Part shown: positions 7,745-17,551 of the stretch, piece after piece
How the letters are laid out: every line of letters starts with the position of its first letter
How positions within the stretch are numbered: the first letter of the stretch is position 1
Assembly (NCBI RefSeq): GCF_030408355.1
Contig: NZ_CP046606.1
Coordinates: 1,798,001-1,862,000, forward strand
Length of the DNA stretch: 64,000 nucleotides
Direction of reading: 5' to 3'
Origin: Corynebacterium afermentans subsp. afermentans
GTDB lineage: Bacteria; Actinomycetota; Actinomycetes; Mycobacteriales; Mycobacteriaceae
Notes under the pieces: generated by a model
The model's database searches: none
Told to the model about the DNA's origin: nothing
The model's input: only the letters and a program-made list of their open reading frames with translations
Made by a program: the position numbers and the translations under genes

Positions 7745-8653
7745 CTAGTACCCCGCGTCGACGTCCACTTCAGTGGCCATCTTCTCGCCCGCGGTAAACA
7801 GCTCCCAGTTCTTCGCGGCCAGCCCGCCGATGCGGCGCTCCATAAACCGCGGGATGTTGGCTACGTGTGGGGTGATCACGCAGTTGTCCAGGCCCCACAG
7901 ATCGTGGTCGGCGGGCAGCGGCTCGGGCTCGGTGACATCCAGGCCGGCGCCGCGCAGGTGGCCGTCGGCAAGTGCCTGCGTGAGCGCCTGCGTATCGACG
8001 AGCGGCCCGCGCCCCACATTGACCACCACCGCGCTATCAGGCATTTTCCCGATGGTCTCCGCGTTGACCATGTGGCGGGTTTCCTCGGTGAGCGGGGCGA
8101 TGAGGACGAAGTAGTCGTGGTTGTCCCAGACATCGTCGGAAAGCGTCACGGTATGGTCTGCGCCCTCGACGGGGTTGCCGGAGCGGTTCACCGCAGTGAT
8201 CTCCATGCCGAAGGGCTCCAGGAAGCGGATCAGCGTTTTGCCGATGCCGCCTGCACCGATGATCGCGAGCTTCTTGTTGTCGAAGAGGTACTGCTTCTCC
8301 TTGAACAGCTGCGTATTGTTCCACTCGCGGTCCACGGCCTTCATGCGGTGCTCCACCGCGAGCAGCAGCGCGAGGGTGGACTCGGCGACGGTGTCGTCGT
8401 ACAGCCCGCCGGCGTTGGCGAAACGCACGCCGTTTGCCGCGTGCTTGGCAAAGACATCCTGCAGGTTCTCCACGCCCGCGTACTGGATCTGCACGACCTT
8501 GACGGAATCGGGCAGCTGGTCCGGGAAGTCGCCCGGGCCGCCGCCGAAGAGGATCATGTCCGGGTTGTCCTCGAGGGCCACATGCTGGTGGCCCTCCGCC
8601 TCCAGCGCGGCAATCGGCTCGTCTTTGGGCTTGGGCAAAAACGTGAACTTCAT
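7745..8653 (-). CDS. D-isomer-specific 2-hydroxyacid dehydrogenase
   Basis: A 302-residue NAD(P)-dependent oxidoreductase. The Rossmann signature is [12 protein letters not shown] (about residues 150-161). The catalytic set appears as [10 protein letters not shown] (Arg region), DVTEPEPLP (Glu) and [10 protein letters not shown] (His). Substrate unknown. It sits between proB and proA, the place occupied by the unassigned dehydrogenase gene in corynebacteria. Its stop lies one base before the remnant proA start, so it was part of the proline operon. Confidence 0.88.
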   Translation of the reverse strand: MKFTFLPKPKDEPIAALEAEGHQHVALEDNPDMILFGGGPGDFPDQLPDSVKVVQIQYAGVENLQDVFAKHAANGVRFANAGGLYDDTVAESTLALLLAVEHRMKAVDREWNNTQLFKEKQYLFDNKKLAIIGAGGIGKTLIRFLEPFGMEITAVNRSGNPVEGADHTVTLSDDVWDNHDYFVLIAPLTEETRHMVNAETIGKMPDSAVVVNVGRGPLVDTQALTQALADGHLRGAGLDVTEPEPLPADHDLWGLDNCVITPHVANIPRFMERRIGGLAAKNWELFTAGEKMATEVDVDAGY

Positions 8654-8671
8654 GCCCGCCCAGACTAGTTA

Positions 8672-9787
8672 CTACAGGCGCGAGGCGTAGTTGGACAGGT
8701 AATCCGCGTGCACCACGGCCCTGCGCTGGTGGGTGGGCAGCTCGTCGGAGTGGCGACCACACATCGCGGCAGGCTCCGCGGCGTCGTAGGCGACCTCGCC
8801 GCGGCCCACGGCTTCAGAATCCGGGCCCAGGATTTCCACGATGTCGCCGGCGTGGAATTCGCCCTCGATGCCGGTAATCCCCACCGCGAGCAGGCTCGTG
8901 CCGCCGCGGGTCACGGCCTCGACGGCGCCCTTGTCCAAGCGCAGCACGCCCTCGGCGTCCGCTGCGTAGAGAGCCCAGAACTTCCATGCCGAAAGTTTCC
9001 GGCCTGGGCGCGTGTGGAACACAGTGCCCACCTGTCCGTGATCGAGCGCGGCGTCGATGTTTTCCGTGGCGGTCAGCAGCACCGGCACGCCGCCGCGGGT
9101 GGCCAGGCGCGCGGCCGAGACCTTCGCCGCCATGCCGCCGGTGCCGAAGACGCCCCCGTCGCCGGCTTCGACGTCGGTGAGGTCGTTGCCGGAACGGACT
9201 TCGTCGAGAAGCTTGGCGCTCGGGTCTGATGGATTTTTGTCGTAGAGTCCATCCACGTCCGACAGCAGTACCAGCGCGTCCGCGGACACGAGGGTGGCCA
9301 CGATGGCGGAGAGGCGGTCGTTGTCGCCGAAGCGCATCTCGGAGGTGGCTACCGTGTCGTTCTCGTTGACGATCGGCACCGCGCCCATCTGACGCAGCCT
9401 ATCGATCGTGCGCTGCGCGTTGCGGGCGCGCTCTCGGGACCCGGCGTCGCTCTGCGTGAGCAGCACCTGGCCAACCGTCCTGCCATAGCGCGCAAAGGAG
9501 GCGCCCCACACCTGCGCGAGGTGGATCTGCCCCACCGACGCGGCCGCCTGTTTGGTGGCCAGATCGCGCGGGCGCGCCTTTAACCCCAGCGGCCCCATGC
9601 CCGCCGCGATCGCACCCGAGGAAACCACGACCACTTCGGAACCGCGCGCGATGCGGTGCTCGATAGCGTCCACGATGCCGTCGATCTTCGCCGGATCCAG
9701 CTCGCCTGAGGCGTTTACCAGGGAACTTGTGCCCAGCTTGACCACAATGCGGCGGGCGGCGGCGATCTGGTTGCGAAGCGTTGTCAT
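8672..9787 (-). CDS. proB: Glutamate 5-kinase ProB
   Basis: ProB phosphorylates glutamate, the first step of proline synthesis. It has 371 residues from ATG 9787: an amino-acid kinase domain ([48 protein letters not shown]) and a C-terminal PUA domain (from about residue 275). A TAGACT hexamer 8 nt upstream indicates a leaderless start, and longer upstream extensions read through non-coding DNA. The kinase looks intact although the partner proA downstream is gutted, so its product would need another dehydrogenase. Confidence 0.93.
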   Translation of the reverse strand: MTTLRNQIAAARRIVVKLGTSSLVNASGELDPAKIDGIVDAIEHRIARGSEVVVVSSGAIAAGMGPLGLKARPRDLATKQAAASVGQIHLAQVWGASFARYGRTVGQVLLTQSDAGSRERARNAQRTIDRLRQMGAVPIVNENDTVATSEMRFGDNDRLSAIVATLVSADALVLLSDVDGLYDKNPSDPSAKLLDEVRSGNDLTDVEAGDGGVFGTGGMAAKVSAARLATRGGVPVLLTATENIDAALDHGQVGTVFHTRPGRKLSAWKFWALYAADAEGVLRLDKGAVEAVTRGGTSLLAVGITGIEGEFHAGDIVEILGPDSEAVGRGEVAYDAAEPAAMCGRHSDELPTHQRRAVVHADYLSNYASRL

Positions 9788-9805
9788 GCGTGTGAAGTCT
9801 ACGCC

Positions 9806-9884
9806 TGTGAATAACCCGCCCAGCGTTATCCACAGATTTCGGAAGGGTCTTGCGCGTTCCGTTTTTACGGATAGTTTTCGACAC
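9806..9884 (+). promoter_or_regulatory. Short-spacer inverted-box leader of the decayed HNH gene
   Basis: TGTGAATAA (9806-9814), 11 nt, TTATCCACA (9826-9834), 50 nt, GTG 9885, with TAGTTT (9872-9877) 7 nt before the GTG. It is a shortened form of the comEA and HNH leaders; the segment gttatccacagattt is shared with the leader at 35120. On the other strand the same region holds the proB promoter. Confidence 0.6.
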
Positions 9885-10042
9885 GTGAACGAATTTGACA
9901 CAACAGCGCTCGAGTTCCTGGAGCACTTCGACCGCCAACAACTAATCGACGCCGGCCACAGCCCGCGCGCGGGTACCTCGTGGCTAACCCGCACGGGCAC
10001 CACGGCGCGATGGACCTGCTGTTAGGCAAGCGCAGGCCCTGA
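9885..10042 (+). pseudogene. Decayed 5' end of an HNH endonuclease gene
   Basis: From GTG 9885 the frame reads [18 protein letters not shown] and continues [15 protein letters not shown], then runs to a stop at 10025. A one-base shift near 9990-10000 instead gives [14 protein letters not shown] to a stop at 10042. Together these resemble residues 1-50 of the intact HNH protein at 35184 (LADFDRDIAMSAGLSTGR, then LARVHHAYYG). About 300 downstream codons are missing. With its leader this fills most of the 308-bp gap between proB and the lipoprotein gene. Confidence 0.55.
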
Positions 10043-10095
10043 AACTTTCATCAATTGCACAGTAGATTGACAGGGAATGCGCTATAGCTATATCC

Positions 10096-10731
10096 ATGAA
10101 ACGCCTTCTAGCACCCGTTGCCATTTCCGCATGCCTCCTTCTCACCGGTTGCGGTGAGAAAGAACCCACCTTCACCGAACTGCAGGCATTTCCAGGGGTA
10201 GAGTTACCCGAGTTCACGGAATCCCAGATCGTGAACTATCAGGCCGACGAAACCGGCCAGCTAACCACTGTCTACTACCCCGACACAGATCCACAGGAGA
10301 TTACGGAGTATCTCGAGTCCGACTTTCCCGGTGTCGGATACAAAGGTGTCAAATTCCGCTCGACGATTCCGGGCTCCACCAAGATGATCCAGCTCGGCGA
10401 CACCAACGTTCAACACCTCGGGACGCAGTGCTACGCCACCGACCGAGTGAATATGCGCGCCGATCGCATGCTTACGATCACCCCTATGGCCGACACAAAT
10501 GGCGGCACCTACCTCGAACTGCTCGAGGGCACAAACACGTGGGGCTGCCGCGACAAGGAATACCAGGACAATAAGTTTGCCTTCGAGGCAACCATGTGGG
10601 CCGATAAGAAACTCAAGCAGTTTGAGCAGTGGATCGTTAGCGGCAAGTGGAAGGGCACCGCCTGCGCCGCAGCCATGGGCGGGCTCGGCGCCGACTTCGA
10701 TGACGTGATGGAGGTGTGCAGCGGCTTCTAG
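10096..10731 (+). CDS. Lipoprotein of unknown function
   Basis: I recognise no family. The 211-residue product starts [24 protein letters not shown], a lipoprotein signal peptide with lipobox LTGC, so the mature protein should be anchored on the outer face of the membrane. The remainder is soluble, with four further cysteines (QCYATD, GCRDKE, TACAAA, EVCSGF) that could form disulfides. Codon usage is less GC-biased than in neighbours. It lies alone on the plus strand between obg and proB, genes usually adjacent, and its stop overlaps the obg stop by four bases. Confidence 0.8.
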   Translation: MKRLLAPVAISACLLLTGCGEKEPTFTELQAFPGVELPEFTESQIVNYQADETGQLTTVYYPDTDPQEITEYLESDFPGVGYKGVKFRSTIPGSTKMIQLGDTNVQHLGTQCYATDRVNMRADRMLTITPMADTNGGTYLELLEGTNTWGCRDKEYQDNKFAFEATMWADKKLKQFEQWIVSGKWKGTACAAAMGGLGADFDDVMEVCSGF

Positions 10732-12233
10732 CCCTGCCAGCGCTCGCGGTCGGCTTCTTCGCCGGTGCCGTAGTCGTACTCGTCGATCAGGCCGCGGCGG
10801 GCCTGGGACGCACGCTTGCGCTCGGCGGCGGACGTGCGGTCCGTGCCGCCCAGGCGCGCGTCCTGGCCGCGGCCGGCCAGCGTCGGGTCGCCCCCGATGG
10901 TCGGCTCCCAGTCGAACGAGATCTCGCCGATGGTGACCGTGTCGCCCTCGTGGGCGCCGGCCTTGCGGAGCATGTCTTCCACGCCTGCCTTGTTTAGGCG
11001 GTCCGACAGGTAGCCGACGGCCTCGTCGTTTTCGAAGTCCGTCTGGCGCACCCAGCGCTCCACCTTTTCGCCGGTGACCAGCCAGCCTTCCGGGTACATG
11101 GGGTCGCGCACGACCTCCACGCCGCCGTCGTCGCCGCGTCGGCTGAGGGCTTTGGGGCGGATGACCTGTGGTTCGTCGATAGGCGTGGTGCGACGCTTTT
11201 TGCGGGTGCGCTTGACGATGTCCCACATTGCCCACTTCAGCTCGTCCAGCCCCTCACGGGTGGCGGTGGAGATCATGTACACCGGCCAGCCGAACTTCTC
11301 CTCGATGTCCGCGCGCAAAAACTCAGCGAGCTCCTTGGCCTCCGGGATGTCCATCTTGTTCAGCACCACGAGGCGCGGGCGCTCGCGCAGGTCACCCAGG
11401 CCGGAGTCCATGTCGAGGGCGTCGGCGTAGGTGTCCAGCTCGTGTTCGAGGGCCTCGATGTCGGAGAGCGGGTCGCGGCCCGGTTCCATCGTGGCCACGT
11501 CCACGAGGTGCGCCAGCACCGCGGTGCGCTCAATGTGTCGCAAAAAGTCCAGGCCGAGTCCCTTGCCCTCGCTTGCGCCCGGGATCAGGCCGGGCACGTC
11601 CGCGATGGTGAAGGTGTCGTGGCCGACGTTGACCACACCCAGGTTCGGCGCGAGCGTGGTAAACGGGTAGTCCGCGATCTTCGGCTTTGCGGCGGACAGC
11701 ACAGAAATAAGCGAGGATTTGCCTGCCGACGGAAACCCGACCAGGCCCACATCCGCCATCGACTTCAGCTCCAGGATCAGGTCGTGCGCCTCGCCTGGTT
11801 CGCCTTTCAGCGAGAAACCGGGGGCTTTGCGCTTCGCCGTCGCCAAGGCTGCGTTGCCCAAACCTCCGAAGCCGCCCTCCGCGGCGATGAAGCGGGTGCC
11901 CGGCACGGTCAAGTCCGCGAGCACGTCGCCGTCCTCGCTGCGCACCACCGTGCCCACCGGCACCTGCAGCACGAGGTCCTCGCCGCGCGCGCCGTTGCGA
12001 CAATCGCCCGCGCCGTTCGCGCCGCGTTGCGCCTTGATGTGCGGGCGGTACTGGAAATCCAGCAGCGTGTGCACCTGGGTGGATACCTCGAGGATGATGT
12101 CGCCGCCGTGGCCGCCGTTGCCTCCGTCCGGACCGCCGAGCGGCTTGAACTTTTCGCGGTGGACGGACGTGCAGCCGTGGCCGCCGTCGCCTGCTTGCAG
12201 GTGCAGGGTTGCGCGATCAACGAATTGGGCCAT
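10728..12233 (-). CDS. obg: GTPase Obg/CgtA
   Basis: A 501-residue ribosome-assembly and stress GTPase. It shows the Gly-rich N-terminal Obg fold (residues 1-158), a G domain with G1 [11 protein letters not shown]3 DVPGL and G4 NKMD, then a C-terminal OCT domain (about 345-425) and a charged tail. It lies downstream of rplU-rpmA on the same strand, the usual ribosomal-protein/GTPase neighbourhood, but separated by a terminator at 12276-12310. Confidence 0.95.
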   Translation of the reverse strand: MAQFVDRATLHLQAGDGGHGCTSVHREKFKPLGGPDGGNGGHGGDIILEVSTQVHTLLDFQYRPHIKAQRGANGAGDCRNGARGEDLVLQVPVGTVVRSEDGDVLADLTVPGTRFIAAEGGFGGLGNAALATAKRKAPGFSLKGEPGEAHDLILELKSMADVGLVGFPSAGKSSLISVLSAAKPKIADYPFTTLAPNLGVVNVGHDTFTIADVPGLIPGASEGKGLGLDFLRHIERTAVLAHLVDVATMEPGRDPLSDIEALEHELDTYADALDMDSGLGDLRERPRLVVLNKMDIPEAKELAEFLRADIEEKFGWPVYMISTATREGLDELKWAMWDIVKRTRKKRRTTPIDEPQVIRPKALSRRGDDGGVEVVRDPMYPEGWLVTGEKVERWVRQTDFENDEAVGYLSDRLNKAGVEDMLRKAGAHEGDTVTIGEISFDWEPTIGGDPTLAGRGQDARLGGTDRTSAAERKRASQARRGLIDEYDYGTGEEADRERWQG

Positions 12234-12275
12234 GGTGGTTTGCCGCCTTTCTTTAGGACACGGACGATGATAAGC

Positions 12276-12310
12276 AAAAAGCGCCGTCGGCCCGAATGGA
12301 CCGGCGGCGC
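12276..12310 (-). terminator. Terminator after rpmA
   Basis: On the minus strand a GC stem (arms 12301-12310 and 12281-12290, one G-U type mismatch) is followed by five T residues (complement of 12276-12280). It lies 14 nt after the rpmA stop and before obg. Confidence 0.75.
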
Positions 12311-12323
12311 CTACGCTTCGCGG

Positions 12324-12668
12324 TTACGCGGTGGCGGTTGCCTCGTCGGCGGTGCCTTCGTCGACAACGCCTGCTGCCTCAGCCTGCTCGAGGACCTCGG
12401 AAGCAACACCCTGGCCGTCGGCCGGGACGATGTTGACGATGCGGCGCTTGCGCTTGATGCCGAACTGGACGGAGCCTGCGGTCAGTGCGAACAGCGTGTC
12501 GTCGCCGCCGCGGCCGACGTTGTCGCCCGGGTGGAACTTGGTGCCGCGCTGGCGGACGAGGATCTCGCCGGCCTTGACCTGCTGGCCACCGAAGCGCTTC
12601 ACACCGAGGCGCTTGGACTCAGAGTCACGACCGTTCGAGGAGCTGGATGCACCCTTCTTGGTTGCCAT
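12324..12668 (-). CDS. rpmA: 50S ribosomal protein bL27 with C-terminal extension
   Basis: A 114-residue protein; the first 86 or so residues are a typical L27 ([48 protein letters not shown]). The last 30 are an acidic/Ala-rich tail ([17 protein letters not shown]) not needed by the family. L27 reaches the peptidyl-transferase centre through its N-terminus; no cleavable leader of the Firmicutes type precedes the ATKKG start. It lies 20 bp after rplU. Confidence 0.95.
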   Translation of the reverse strand: MATKKGASSSSNGRDSESKRLGVKRFGGQQVKAGEILVRQRGTKFHPGDNVGRGGDDTLFALTAGSVQFGIKRKRRIVNIVPADGQGVASEVLEQAEAAGVVDEGTADEATATA

Positions 12669-12688
12669 TGTTCAATTTCTCCTAGTGG

Positions 12689-12994
12689 TTACTTAATGCC
12701 GGTGATCTTGACGGTGGTCTGCGGCTGGCGGTGGCCCTGGCGGACCTTGTAGCCGGTCTTGTTCTTGTACTTCAGAATGTTGATCTTCTTGCCCTTGCCG
12801 TGCTCGACGATCTCTGCGGTCACGTTGACCTTGGACAGTGCGTCGGCACCGGAGGTGACGTCTGCGCCATCTACGAGAAGGATCGGGGTGAGTTCGACCT
12901 TGTCGCCTGCTTCACCCTCAAGCTTCTCGACCTTGACGAGGTCGCCCTCGGCAACCTTGTACTGCTTGCCGCCGGTCTTGACGATCGCGTACAT
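12689..12994 (-). CDS. rplU: 50S ribosomal protein bL21
   Basis: This 101-residue protein starts [18 protein letters not shown], the L21 signature, and ends in the family motif [18 protein letters not shown]21 binds 23S rRNA early in assembly. First gene of the rplU-rpmA pair, preceded by a possible structured leader. Confidence 0.97.
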   Translation of the reverse strand: MYAIVKTGGKQYKVAEGDLVKVEKLEGEAGDKVELTPILLVDGADVTSGADALSKVNVTAEIVEHGKGKKINILKYKNKTGYKVRQGHRQPQTTVKITGIK

Positions 12995-13178
12995 AGAGGG
13001 TTACCCCTTATCTCTACTCGCCCGCCCCCTGCATGCTCGGGGGCGGAAATGGAACAGTTTGAGCGCTTCGGGGCCTATTGTGGCCTGCCGTGCCCGCATG
13101 CGTAGGCAACGAGGCGGCACGCCCCGAAACAGCGACTCGGCAAGACTACACCGGCACCATGCGCTTTACCAAACCGCG
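12995..13178 (-). promoter_or_regulatory. Possible structured leader of rplU
   Basis: The 184 bp between rne and rplU contain two hairpins. A stem of eight G-C pairs (about 13021-13046) encloses gagcatgca. A larger imperfect stem (about 13068-13128) is closed by TCGGGGC/GCCCCGA. Neither has a T-tract. They could be an autoregulatory L21 leader, an rne 3' processing site, or both; the sequence alone cannot decide. Confidence 0.35.
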
Positions 13179-15899
13179 TTAGCTGCTGCGGCGGGTGGCG
13201 CGCCTGCGTCCGCGCCGCGGGGAAGCCTTTGCTTCTCGACGACGCTCCGCCTCCCGACGCTTCTCCTTCTCCCCAGATCCAGCGTCGCGCTGCGCGGCTG
13301 CTGCGTTTGTTGTGGCGTTGGCTGTGGCGTTGGACTTGCGCACGGCGCGACGGCGGCCCCTGCGGCCCGCCGCCGGCTTCGCCTTCGCTACCGGTTCATC
13401 CTTCTCGGCGTCCGGGGCAGCTTCTGCGGCGGTGTCCTGGTAGTCCTGGCGGCGTGGGCGGACGTCGGAGCGGGAATTGCCGCGGGTGCGGCGCTTGCGG
13501 CGCGGCGAGTTGTCGAACTCCTCCACCGCTTCCTCGAAGCTCTGCTGCGGGACGTCCTTGTCGCTTTCCGGGCGCTTGTCGCTTTCCGGGCGTTCTTCCT
13601 GCTTGCCCTGGGTGTCTGTCTGGGGCCCGCGGCCGCGGTTGCCCCCGCGGCGGCCCCGGCGGCGCGAGGAACGGCGGCGCCCCTCGGAAGCGTCGCTGTC
13701 GCTGCCGTCGCTGCCATCCCTGTCGTCGCCGTCGTTGCTGTCATCGCTGAAGATCGAGTTGAGCAAGTTGTCCATCTCGTCTTCGTTGAGCTGCTTGCGC
13801 TTGGAGCGGCGTGGCCGGCGCGCGGTCTCGGCGTCTGAGTCGGCGGACTTGTTCCGGCCGCGGGAGGAGCGGTGCTCGTCGTCACGCGAACGGCGCTTGG
13901 AGCGCTCGTCGCGGCCACGCTCGGAGTACGGGTCGTGCTCGACGGGGTCGTCGGTGACGATGATGCCGCGGCCGCCGCAGCACTCGCACTCGGTGGAAAA
14001 CGTCTCCAGCAGGCCGTTGCCCAGGCGCTTGCGGGTCATCTGCACCAGGCCCAGGGAGGTGACCTCGGAGACCTGGTGGCGGGTGCGGTCGCGGCCGAGT
14101 GCCTCGTTGAGGCGGCGCAGTACGAGATCCTGGTTTTCGGGGAGGATCATGTCGATGAAGTCGATGATGATCATGCCGCCGATGTCGCGCAGGCGGACCT
14201 GGCGCACGATCTCCTCGGCGGCCTCCAGGTTGTTGGAGGTGACCGTCTCTTCCAGCGAGCCGCCGGAGCCGGTGAACTTGCCGGTGTTGACGTCGATGAC
14301 GGTCATGGCCTCGGTGCGGTCGATGACCAGGGTGCCACCCGACGGCAGCCACACGGTGCGCGACAGCGCCTTTTGCAGCTGCTCGTCGATGCGGTGGACC
14401 TCGAAGGCGTCCTTGCCGTCGTGGCTGGAGCGGTCAAACTTCTCCAGGCGATCCAGAAGGTCCGGGGCGACGGACTGCACGTAGGCGTGGACGGTGTTCC
14501 ACGGCTTGCGGCCGTCCACGATGAGCGAGGTGAAGTCCTCGTTGAACAGGTCGCGCACAACCTTGACCAGGATGTTCGGCTCCTCATACAAGGTCACCGG
14601 CTTCGCGCCCTTGGAGTTTTTCTCCTTTTCCGCCTGCTCCTGGATCGCGGTCCACTGGTTGTGCAGCCGGTTCACGTCGGCCGCGATGGCTTCTTCCGGC
14701 ACGTTTTCGGCGGCGGTGCGGATGATCGCCCCGCCCTTGCCGGGCACGACGTGGTTCAGGATTTCCTTCAGGCGCTTGCGCTCCGGCGCCGGCAGCTTGC
14801 GGGAAATGCCCGCGCTGCGGCCGCCCGGCACATACACCAGGTAGCGTCCAGCCAGCGAGATCTGGGTGGTCAGGCGCGCACCTTTGTGGCCGACGGGGTC
14901 CTTAGTCACCTGTACCAGCACCTGGTCGCCGGATTTGAGGGCCTGCTCAATGCGGCGCGAGCGCCCGCCCAAACCGGCGGCCTTCCAGTCCACCTCGGAG
15001 GCGTAGAGCACGCCGTTGCGGCCCTGCCCGATGTCGATGAACGCGGCTTCCATGCTGGACAGCACGTTTTGCACGCGTCCCAGGTAGATGTTGCCGATCA
15101 TGGAGGACTGGCTTTCGGCGGTGACGAAGTGCTCCACCAGAAGCCCGTCCTCGAGCACGCCGACCTGGGTGATCTTGCCGTGGCCGTCGCGGCGGTCGCG
15201 CTCGCGCACCACCATGTGGCGCTCGACGGACTCGCGGCGCGCCAAAAACTCGGCCTGGCTGACAATGCGGGAGCGTTTGCGATGCTCTTCGCGCTTTTCT
15301 GTGCGGCGGCGGCGCTGCGCTTCCAAGCGGGATGAGCCCTTGATCGCCTTCGGCTCTTCGATCACTTCGGGCTCTTGCTTATCCGCGTCCTCCGGCGAAA
15401 CCTCGTCGATAGGCTCGGGCTCCTTCTCCTCGCTCGGCGCCGCGGCGCGGGTGGCGCGGCGGCGCTTGCGCTCCGGGGCCTTGAAGACGGGGGCGCGGTT
15501 GGCGGTCTCCTCCGGCACGGGGGTGATCTCCGGCTCGACGTCGGTGAGCGGGCCCTCGCGCAGGTCCGCCTCGACCTTATCCTCGATTTGGTGGATCTCG
15601 TTTTCCACGTCCTTGCGCACGCGCTGGCGGATCTTCTCGTCCGCGGCGTCGTCTGCAGTCTCCTCGTCGTCGGTGGTGGCGGCGGTGTTCGCGAGTGCGT
15701 CGAGAAGCTGCTCGCTTTCAGCGCGCGTCAGCGTCGACTGCGCAACTTTGACCACGCCGAGCTCCGACAGCGCGACCACGAGCTCCTTCGACGGCACGCC
15801 CAGCGCTTTAGCCAGCGTGAACACGCGGGTTTTCTCCGCCAGCTGGGAACGGTCGAACGCGGCGTAAATATTCTCTTCGGATGCCTTGTGACCAGCCAA
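13179..15899 (-). CDS. rne: Ribonuclease E/G family endoribonuclease
   Basis: A 906-residue RNA-decay and rRNA-processing enzyme. An N-terminal domain resembling the IF2 N-terminal fold (FTLAKALGVPSKELVVALSE) is followed by acidic and Arg/Lys-rich linkers. The catalytic core starts with an S1-like domain (MIGNIYLGRVQNVLSSMEAA), includes the DNase-I-like segment IIIDFIDM and ends in the zinc-link CECCGG. The C-terminus (about 680-906) is a low-complexity Arg/Asp/Ser-rich tail typical of disordered RNA-binding scaffolds. It is encoded just upstream of rplU-rpmA, a conserved actinobacterial position. Confidence 0.93.
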   Translation of the reverse strand: MAGHKASEENIYAAFDRSQLAEKTRVFTLAKALGVPSKELVVALSELGVVKVAQSTLTRAESEQLLDALANTAATTDDEETADDAADEKIRQRVRKDVENEIHQIEDKVEADLREGPLTDVEPEITPVPEETANRAPVFKAPERKRRRATRAAAPSEEKEPEPIDEVSPEDADKQEPEVIEEPKAIKGSSRLEAQRRRRTEKREEHRKRSRIVSQAEFLARRESVERHMVVRERDRRDGHGKITQVGVLEDGLLVEHFVTAESQSSMIGNIYLGRVQNVLSSMEAAFIDIGQGRNGVLYASEVDWKAAGLGGRSRRIEQALKSGDQVLVQVTKDPVGHKGARLTTQISLAGRYLVYVPGGRSAGISRKLPAPERKRLKEILNHVVPGKGGAIIRTAAENVPEEAIAADVNRLHNQWTAIQEQAEKEKNSKGAKPVTLYEEPNILVKVVRDLFNEDFTSLIVDGRKPWNTVHAYVQSVAPDLLDRLEKFDRSSHDGKDAFEVHRIDEQLQKALSRTVWLPSGGTLVIDRTEAMTVIDVNTGKFTGSGGSLEETVTSNNLEAAEEIVRQVRLRDIGGMIIIDFIDMILPENQDLVLRRLNEALGRDRTRHQVSEVTSLGLVQMTRKRLGNGLLETFSTECECCGGRGIIVTDDPVEHDPYSERGRDERSKRRSRDDEHRSSRGRNKSADSDAETARRPRRSKRKQLNEDEMDNLLNSIFSDDSNDGDDRDGSDGSDSDASEGRRRSSRRRGRRGGNRGRGPQTDTQGKQEERPESDKRPESDKDVPQQSFEEAVEEFDNSPRRKRRTRGNSRSDVRPRRQDYQDTAAEAAPDAEKDEPVAKAKPAAGRRGRRRAVRKSNATANATTNAAAAQRDAGSGEKEKRREAERRREAKASPRRGRRRATRRSS

Positions 15900-16085
15900 T
15901 GTGCGTCACTCTCCAATTTTGCTCAGCCGCAACCCGCCGGGGTGGGCCGGGCGCTGGCAAAACGTTGCCGAAGCGGCCGCACGGCGAACCCCACGGTGCG
16001 GTACATGTGAAAGTTTCCTAGCGTCGCGTCGCGGCGCTTGCGCTTACCATTGTGGCACAGCGATCCCTGGGGTGCGGGGCAAGGA

Positions 16086-16646
16086 TTACTTCTCGGCCAG
16101 TCGCAGAAGGTCGGCCACCGCCGCAACGGGGGCGTTCTCGTGGCGTTCAGTCAGCGCCGTGCCGACCACGATCTGCAGCACTCGCGCGGAGTTGAAATCC
16201 ACACCGGCGCGTTGCAAAAGCTCCGCGATGAGATCTTTGAGCTCGTCGGTGGATTGGCGGACGTAGTCGCCGACTTTGCCTGTTTCGCGCTGGGCCTCGA
16301 TGAACGCGGCGACCACCGCACTCGCGCGCGTCGTCTGCCCGCACGCCACAACGTCCACGACCGACTCGGCCAACTGCACCGGGTCTGAAAGCTCGACCCC
16401 TGCGCCCTTCGCGCGCTCCATCGCTTCCAGGCGGACCTGCACCAGTTGCTCGAAGCAGGTGGCCACCAGCTTGTCGCGTGTGGAGTAGTAGTACCCGATG
16501 GATCCCACCGGCACCGATGCGGCCGCCGCGACCTGCCGGTGCGTCAGCCCCTTGAGCCCCTCCGCAAGCAACAGGTCAATCGCCGCATCCAGGATCGCAG
16601 AGCGCTTCTCCACCGCCCGTACCTGCTCGCTGCGAGATGCCACCAC
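16086..16646 (-). CDS. TetR family transcriptional regulator
   Basis: A 186-residue repressor-type protein. The N-terminal helix-turn-helix is AILDAAIDLLLAEGLKGLTH, then RQVAAAASVPVGSIGYYYSTRDKLV (about residues 15-55); the C-terminal ligand/dimer domain has no recognisable specificity. A GTG start at 16646 is supported by GAAAGGTGAACC just upstream. The gene stands alone between rne and ndk, so neighbours give no clue to its target; autoregulation is likely but no clear palindromic operator was found. Confidence 0.85.
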   Translation of the reverse strand: MVASRSEQVRAVEKRSAILDAAIDLLLAEGLKGLTHRQVAAAASVPVGSIGYYYSTRDKLVATCFEQLVQVRLEAMERAKGAGVELSDPVQLAESVVDVVACGQTTRASAVVAAFIEAQRETGKVGDYVRQSTDELKDLIAELLQRAGVDFNSARVLQIVVGTALTERHENAPVAAVADLLRLAEK

Positions 16647-16737
16647 GGTTCACCTTTCTCACTATGCGGATCACATGCGACTCTATTTATACAACAATTA
16701 GCCCGTCGCGACTGAAATTCCCCCGCCCTAGACGTGA

Positions 16738-16770
16738 AAAACACCGCAGCCGTGGCGGCTGCGGTGTCTG
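16738..16770 (-). terminator. Terminator after ndk
   Basis: On the minus strand the stem acaccgcagcc/ggctgcggtgt is followed by a T-run (complement of aaaaa at 16738-16742). It lies 12 nt past the ndk stop. Confidence 0.85.
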
Positions 16771-16781
16771 ACTACGTGCGC

Positions 16782-17192
16782 TTAGAGGTTCGGGAACCAG
16801 ATGCCGATCTCACGCTCAGCGGACTCCGGCGAGTCGGAGCCGTGGACCACGTTTTCCGCCACGGACAGAGCGAAGTCGCCGCGGATGGTGCCCGGGGTGG
16901 CCTTGGCAACCGGGTCGGTGCCGCCGGCCAGCTGGCGCCACGCCTCGATGGCGCGCTCGCCCTCGACGATGCCGGCGACCAGCGGTGCGGAGGTGATGAA
17001 GTCCACCAGTTCACCGAAGAACGGCTTGTCCTTGTGCTCGGCGTAGTGTTTCTCAGCGGTTTCGCGGTCTGCGGTGCGCAGGTCCAGCTCCACAAGCTTC
17101 AGGCCCTTGCGCTCGATGCGGGAGATGATGTCGCCGACGTGGCCGTTTGCAACACCGTCGGGCTTGATCAGGATCAGAGTACGTTCAGTCAT
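16782..17192 (-). CDS. ndk: Nucleoside diphosphate kinase
   Basis: This 136-residue enzyme transfers the terminal phosphate of ATP to NDPs through a phosphohistidine. It begins [17 protein letters not shown] and holds the active-site segment [16 protein letters not shown] with the catalytic His. ATG 17192 is preceded by TAAGAT and an 8-nt gap, so the start is probably leaderless. The longer in-frame extension to 17297 overlaps the next gene and is not needed. Confidence 0.95.
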   Translation of the reverse strand: MTERTLILIKPDGVANGHVGDIISRIERKGLKLVELDLRTADRETAEKHYAEHKDKPFFGELVDFITSAPLVAGIVEGERAIEAWRQLAGGTDPVAKATPGTIRGDFALSVAENVVHGSDSPESAEREIGIWFPNL

Positions 17193-17220
17193 AGCCCAAA
17201 ATCTTACCCCAAAGTCGTAT

Positions 17221-17526
17221 TTATGCCTCCCGTACGATGCGCGCTGCGTCCTCTGCGGTGGTGCCCCGGAACCACAGCTGCACCTGCTGCACCGCAAGCT
17301 GGAAGTTGCCCTCGGCTTTCATGCGCTGGACGGTGGCGCGTTGTTCGTCGTCAAGCTCGGGCGCGATGTCTTCCCGGCGCTTGTACTGCTCGTAGAACCC
17401 GAGCACCAAAAACAGCCCGGCGGCGACGATCGCCACGGTGCCCACCCACCCGGGCAGGGTTGTGTACACGGCCACCACAGCGACGATGGAAAACACGGCG
17501 GCTAGGGCGAAACTCACGATGCGCAT
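17221..17526 (-). CDS. Small membrane protein of unknown function
   Basis: From ATG 17526 it has 101 residues: two adjacent hydrophobic segments ([19 protein letters not shown] and [17 protein letters not shown]) and a soluble C-terminus rich in Glu/Gln/Arg ([18 protein letters not shown]). I know no function. The gene is divergent from the acyl-CoA ligase with only 25 bp between starts; an upstream ATG at 17553 would overlap it. TACGGT 7 nt before 17526 favours the shorter, leaderless form. Confidence 0.6.
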   Translation of the reverse strand: MRIVSFALAAVFSIVAVVAVYTTLPGWVGTVAIVAAGLFLVLGFYEQYKRREDIAPELDDEQRATVQRMKAEGNFQLAVQQVQLWFRGTTAEDAARIVREA

Positions 17527-17551
17527 GGGCCATACCGTAGCCTTGTTGCCC
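17527..17551. promoter_or_regulatory. Back-to-back overlapping leaderless promoters
   Basis: The 25 bp between two divergent start codons hold TAGCCT on the plus strand (17538-17543, 8 nt before ATG 17552) and TACGGT on the minus strand (7 nt before ATG 17526). The two hexamers overlap on the same bases, so only one polymerase could bind at a time. Confidence 0.5.

Noticed and set aside
13600..13760. Repetitive low-complexity DNA as a repeat element
   Set aside because: It encodes the Asp/Ser/Arg-rich disordered tail of RNase E.
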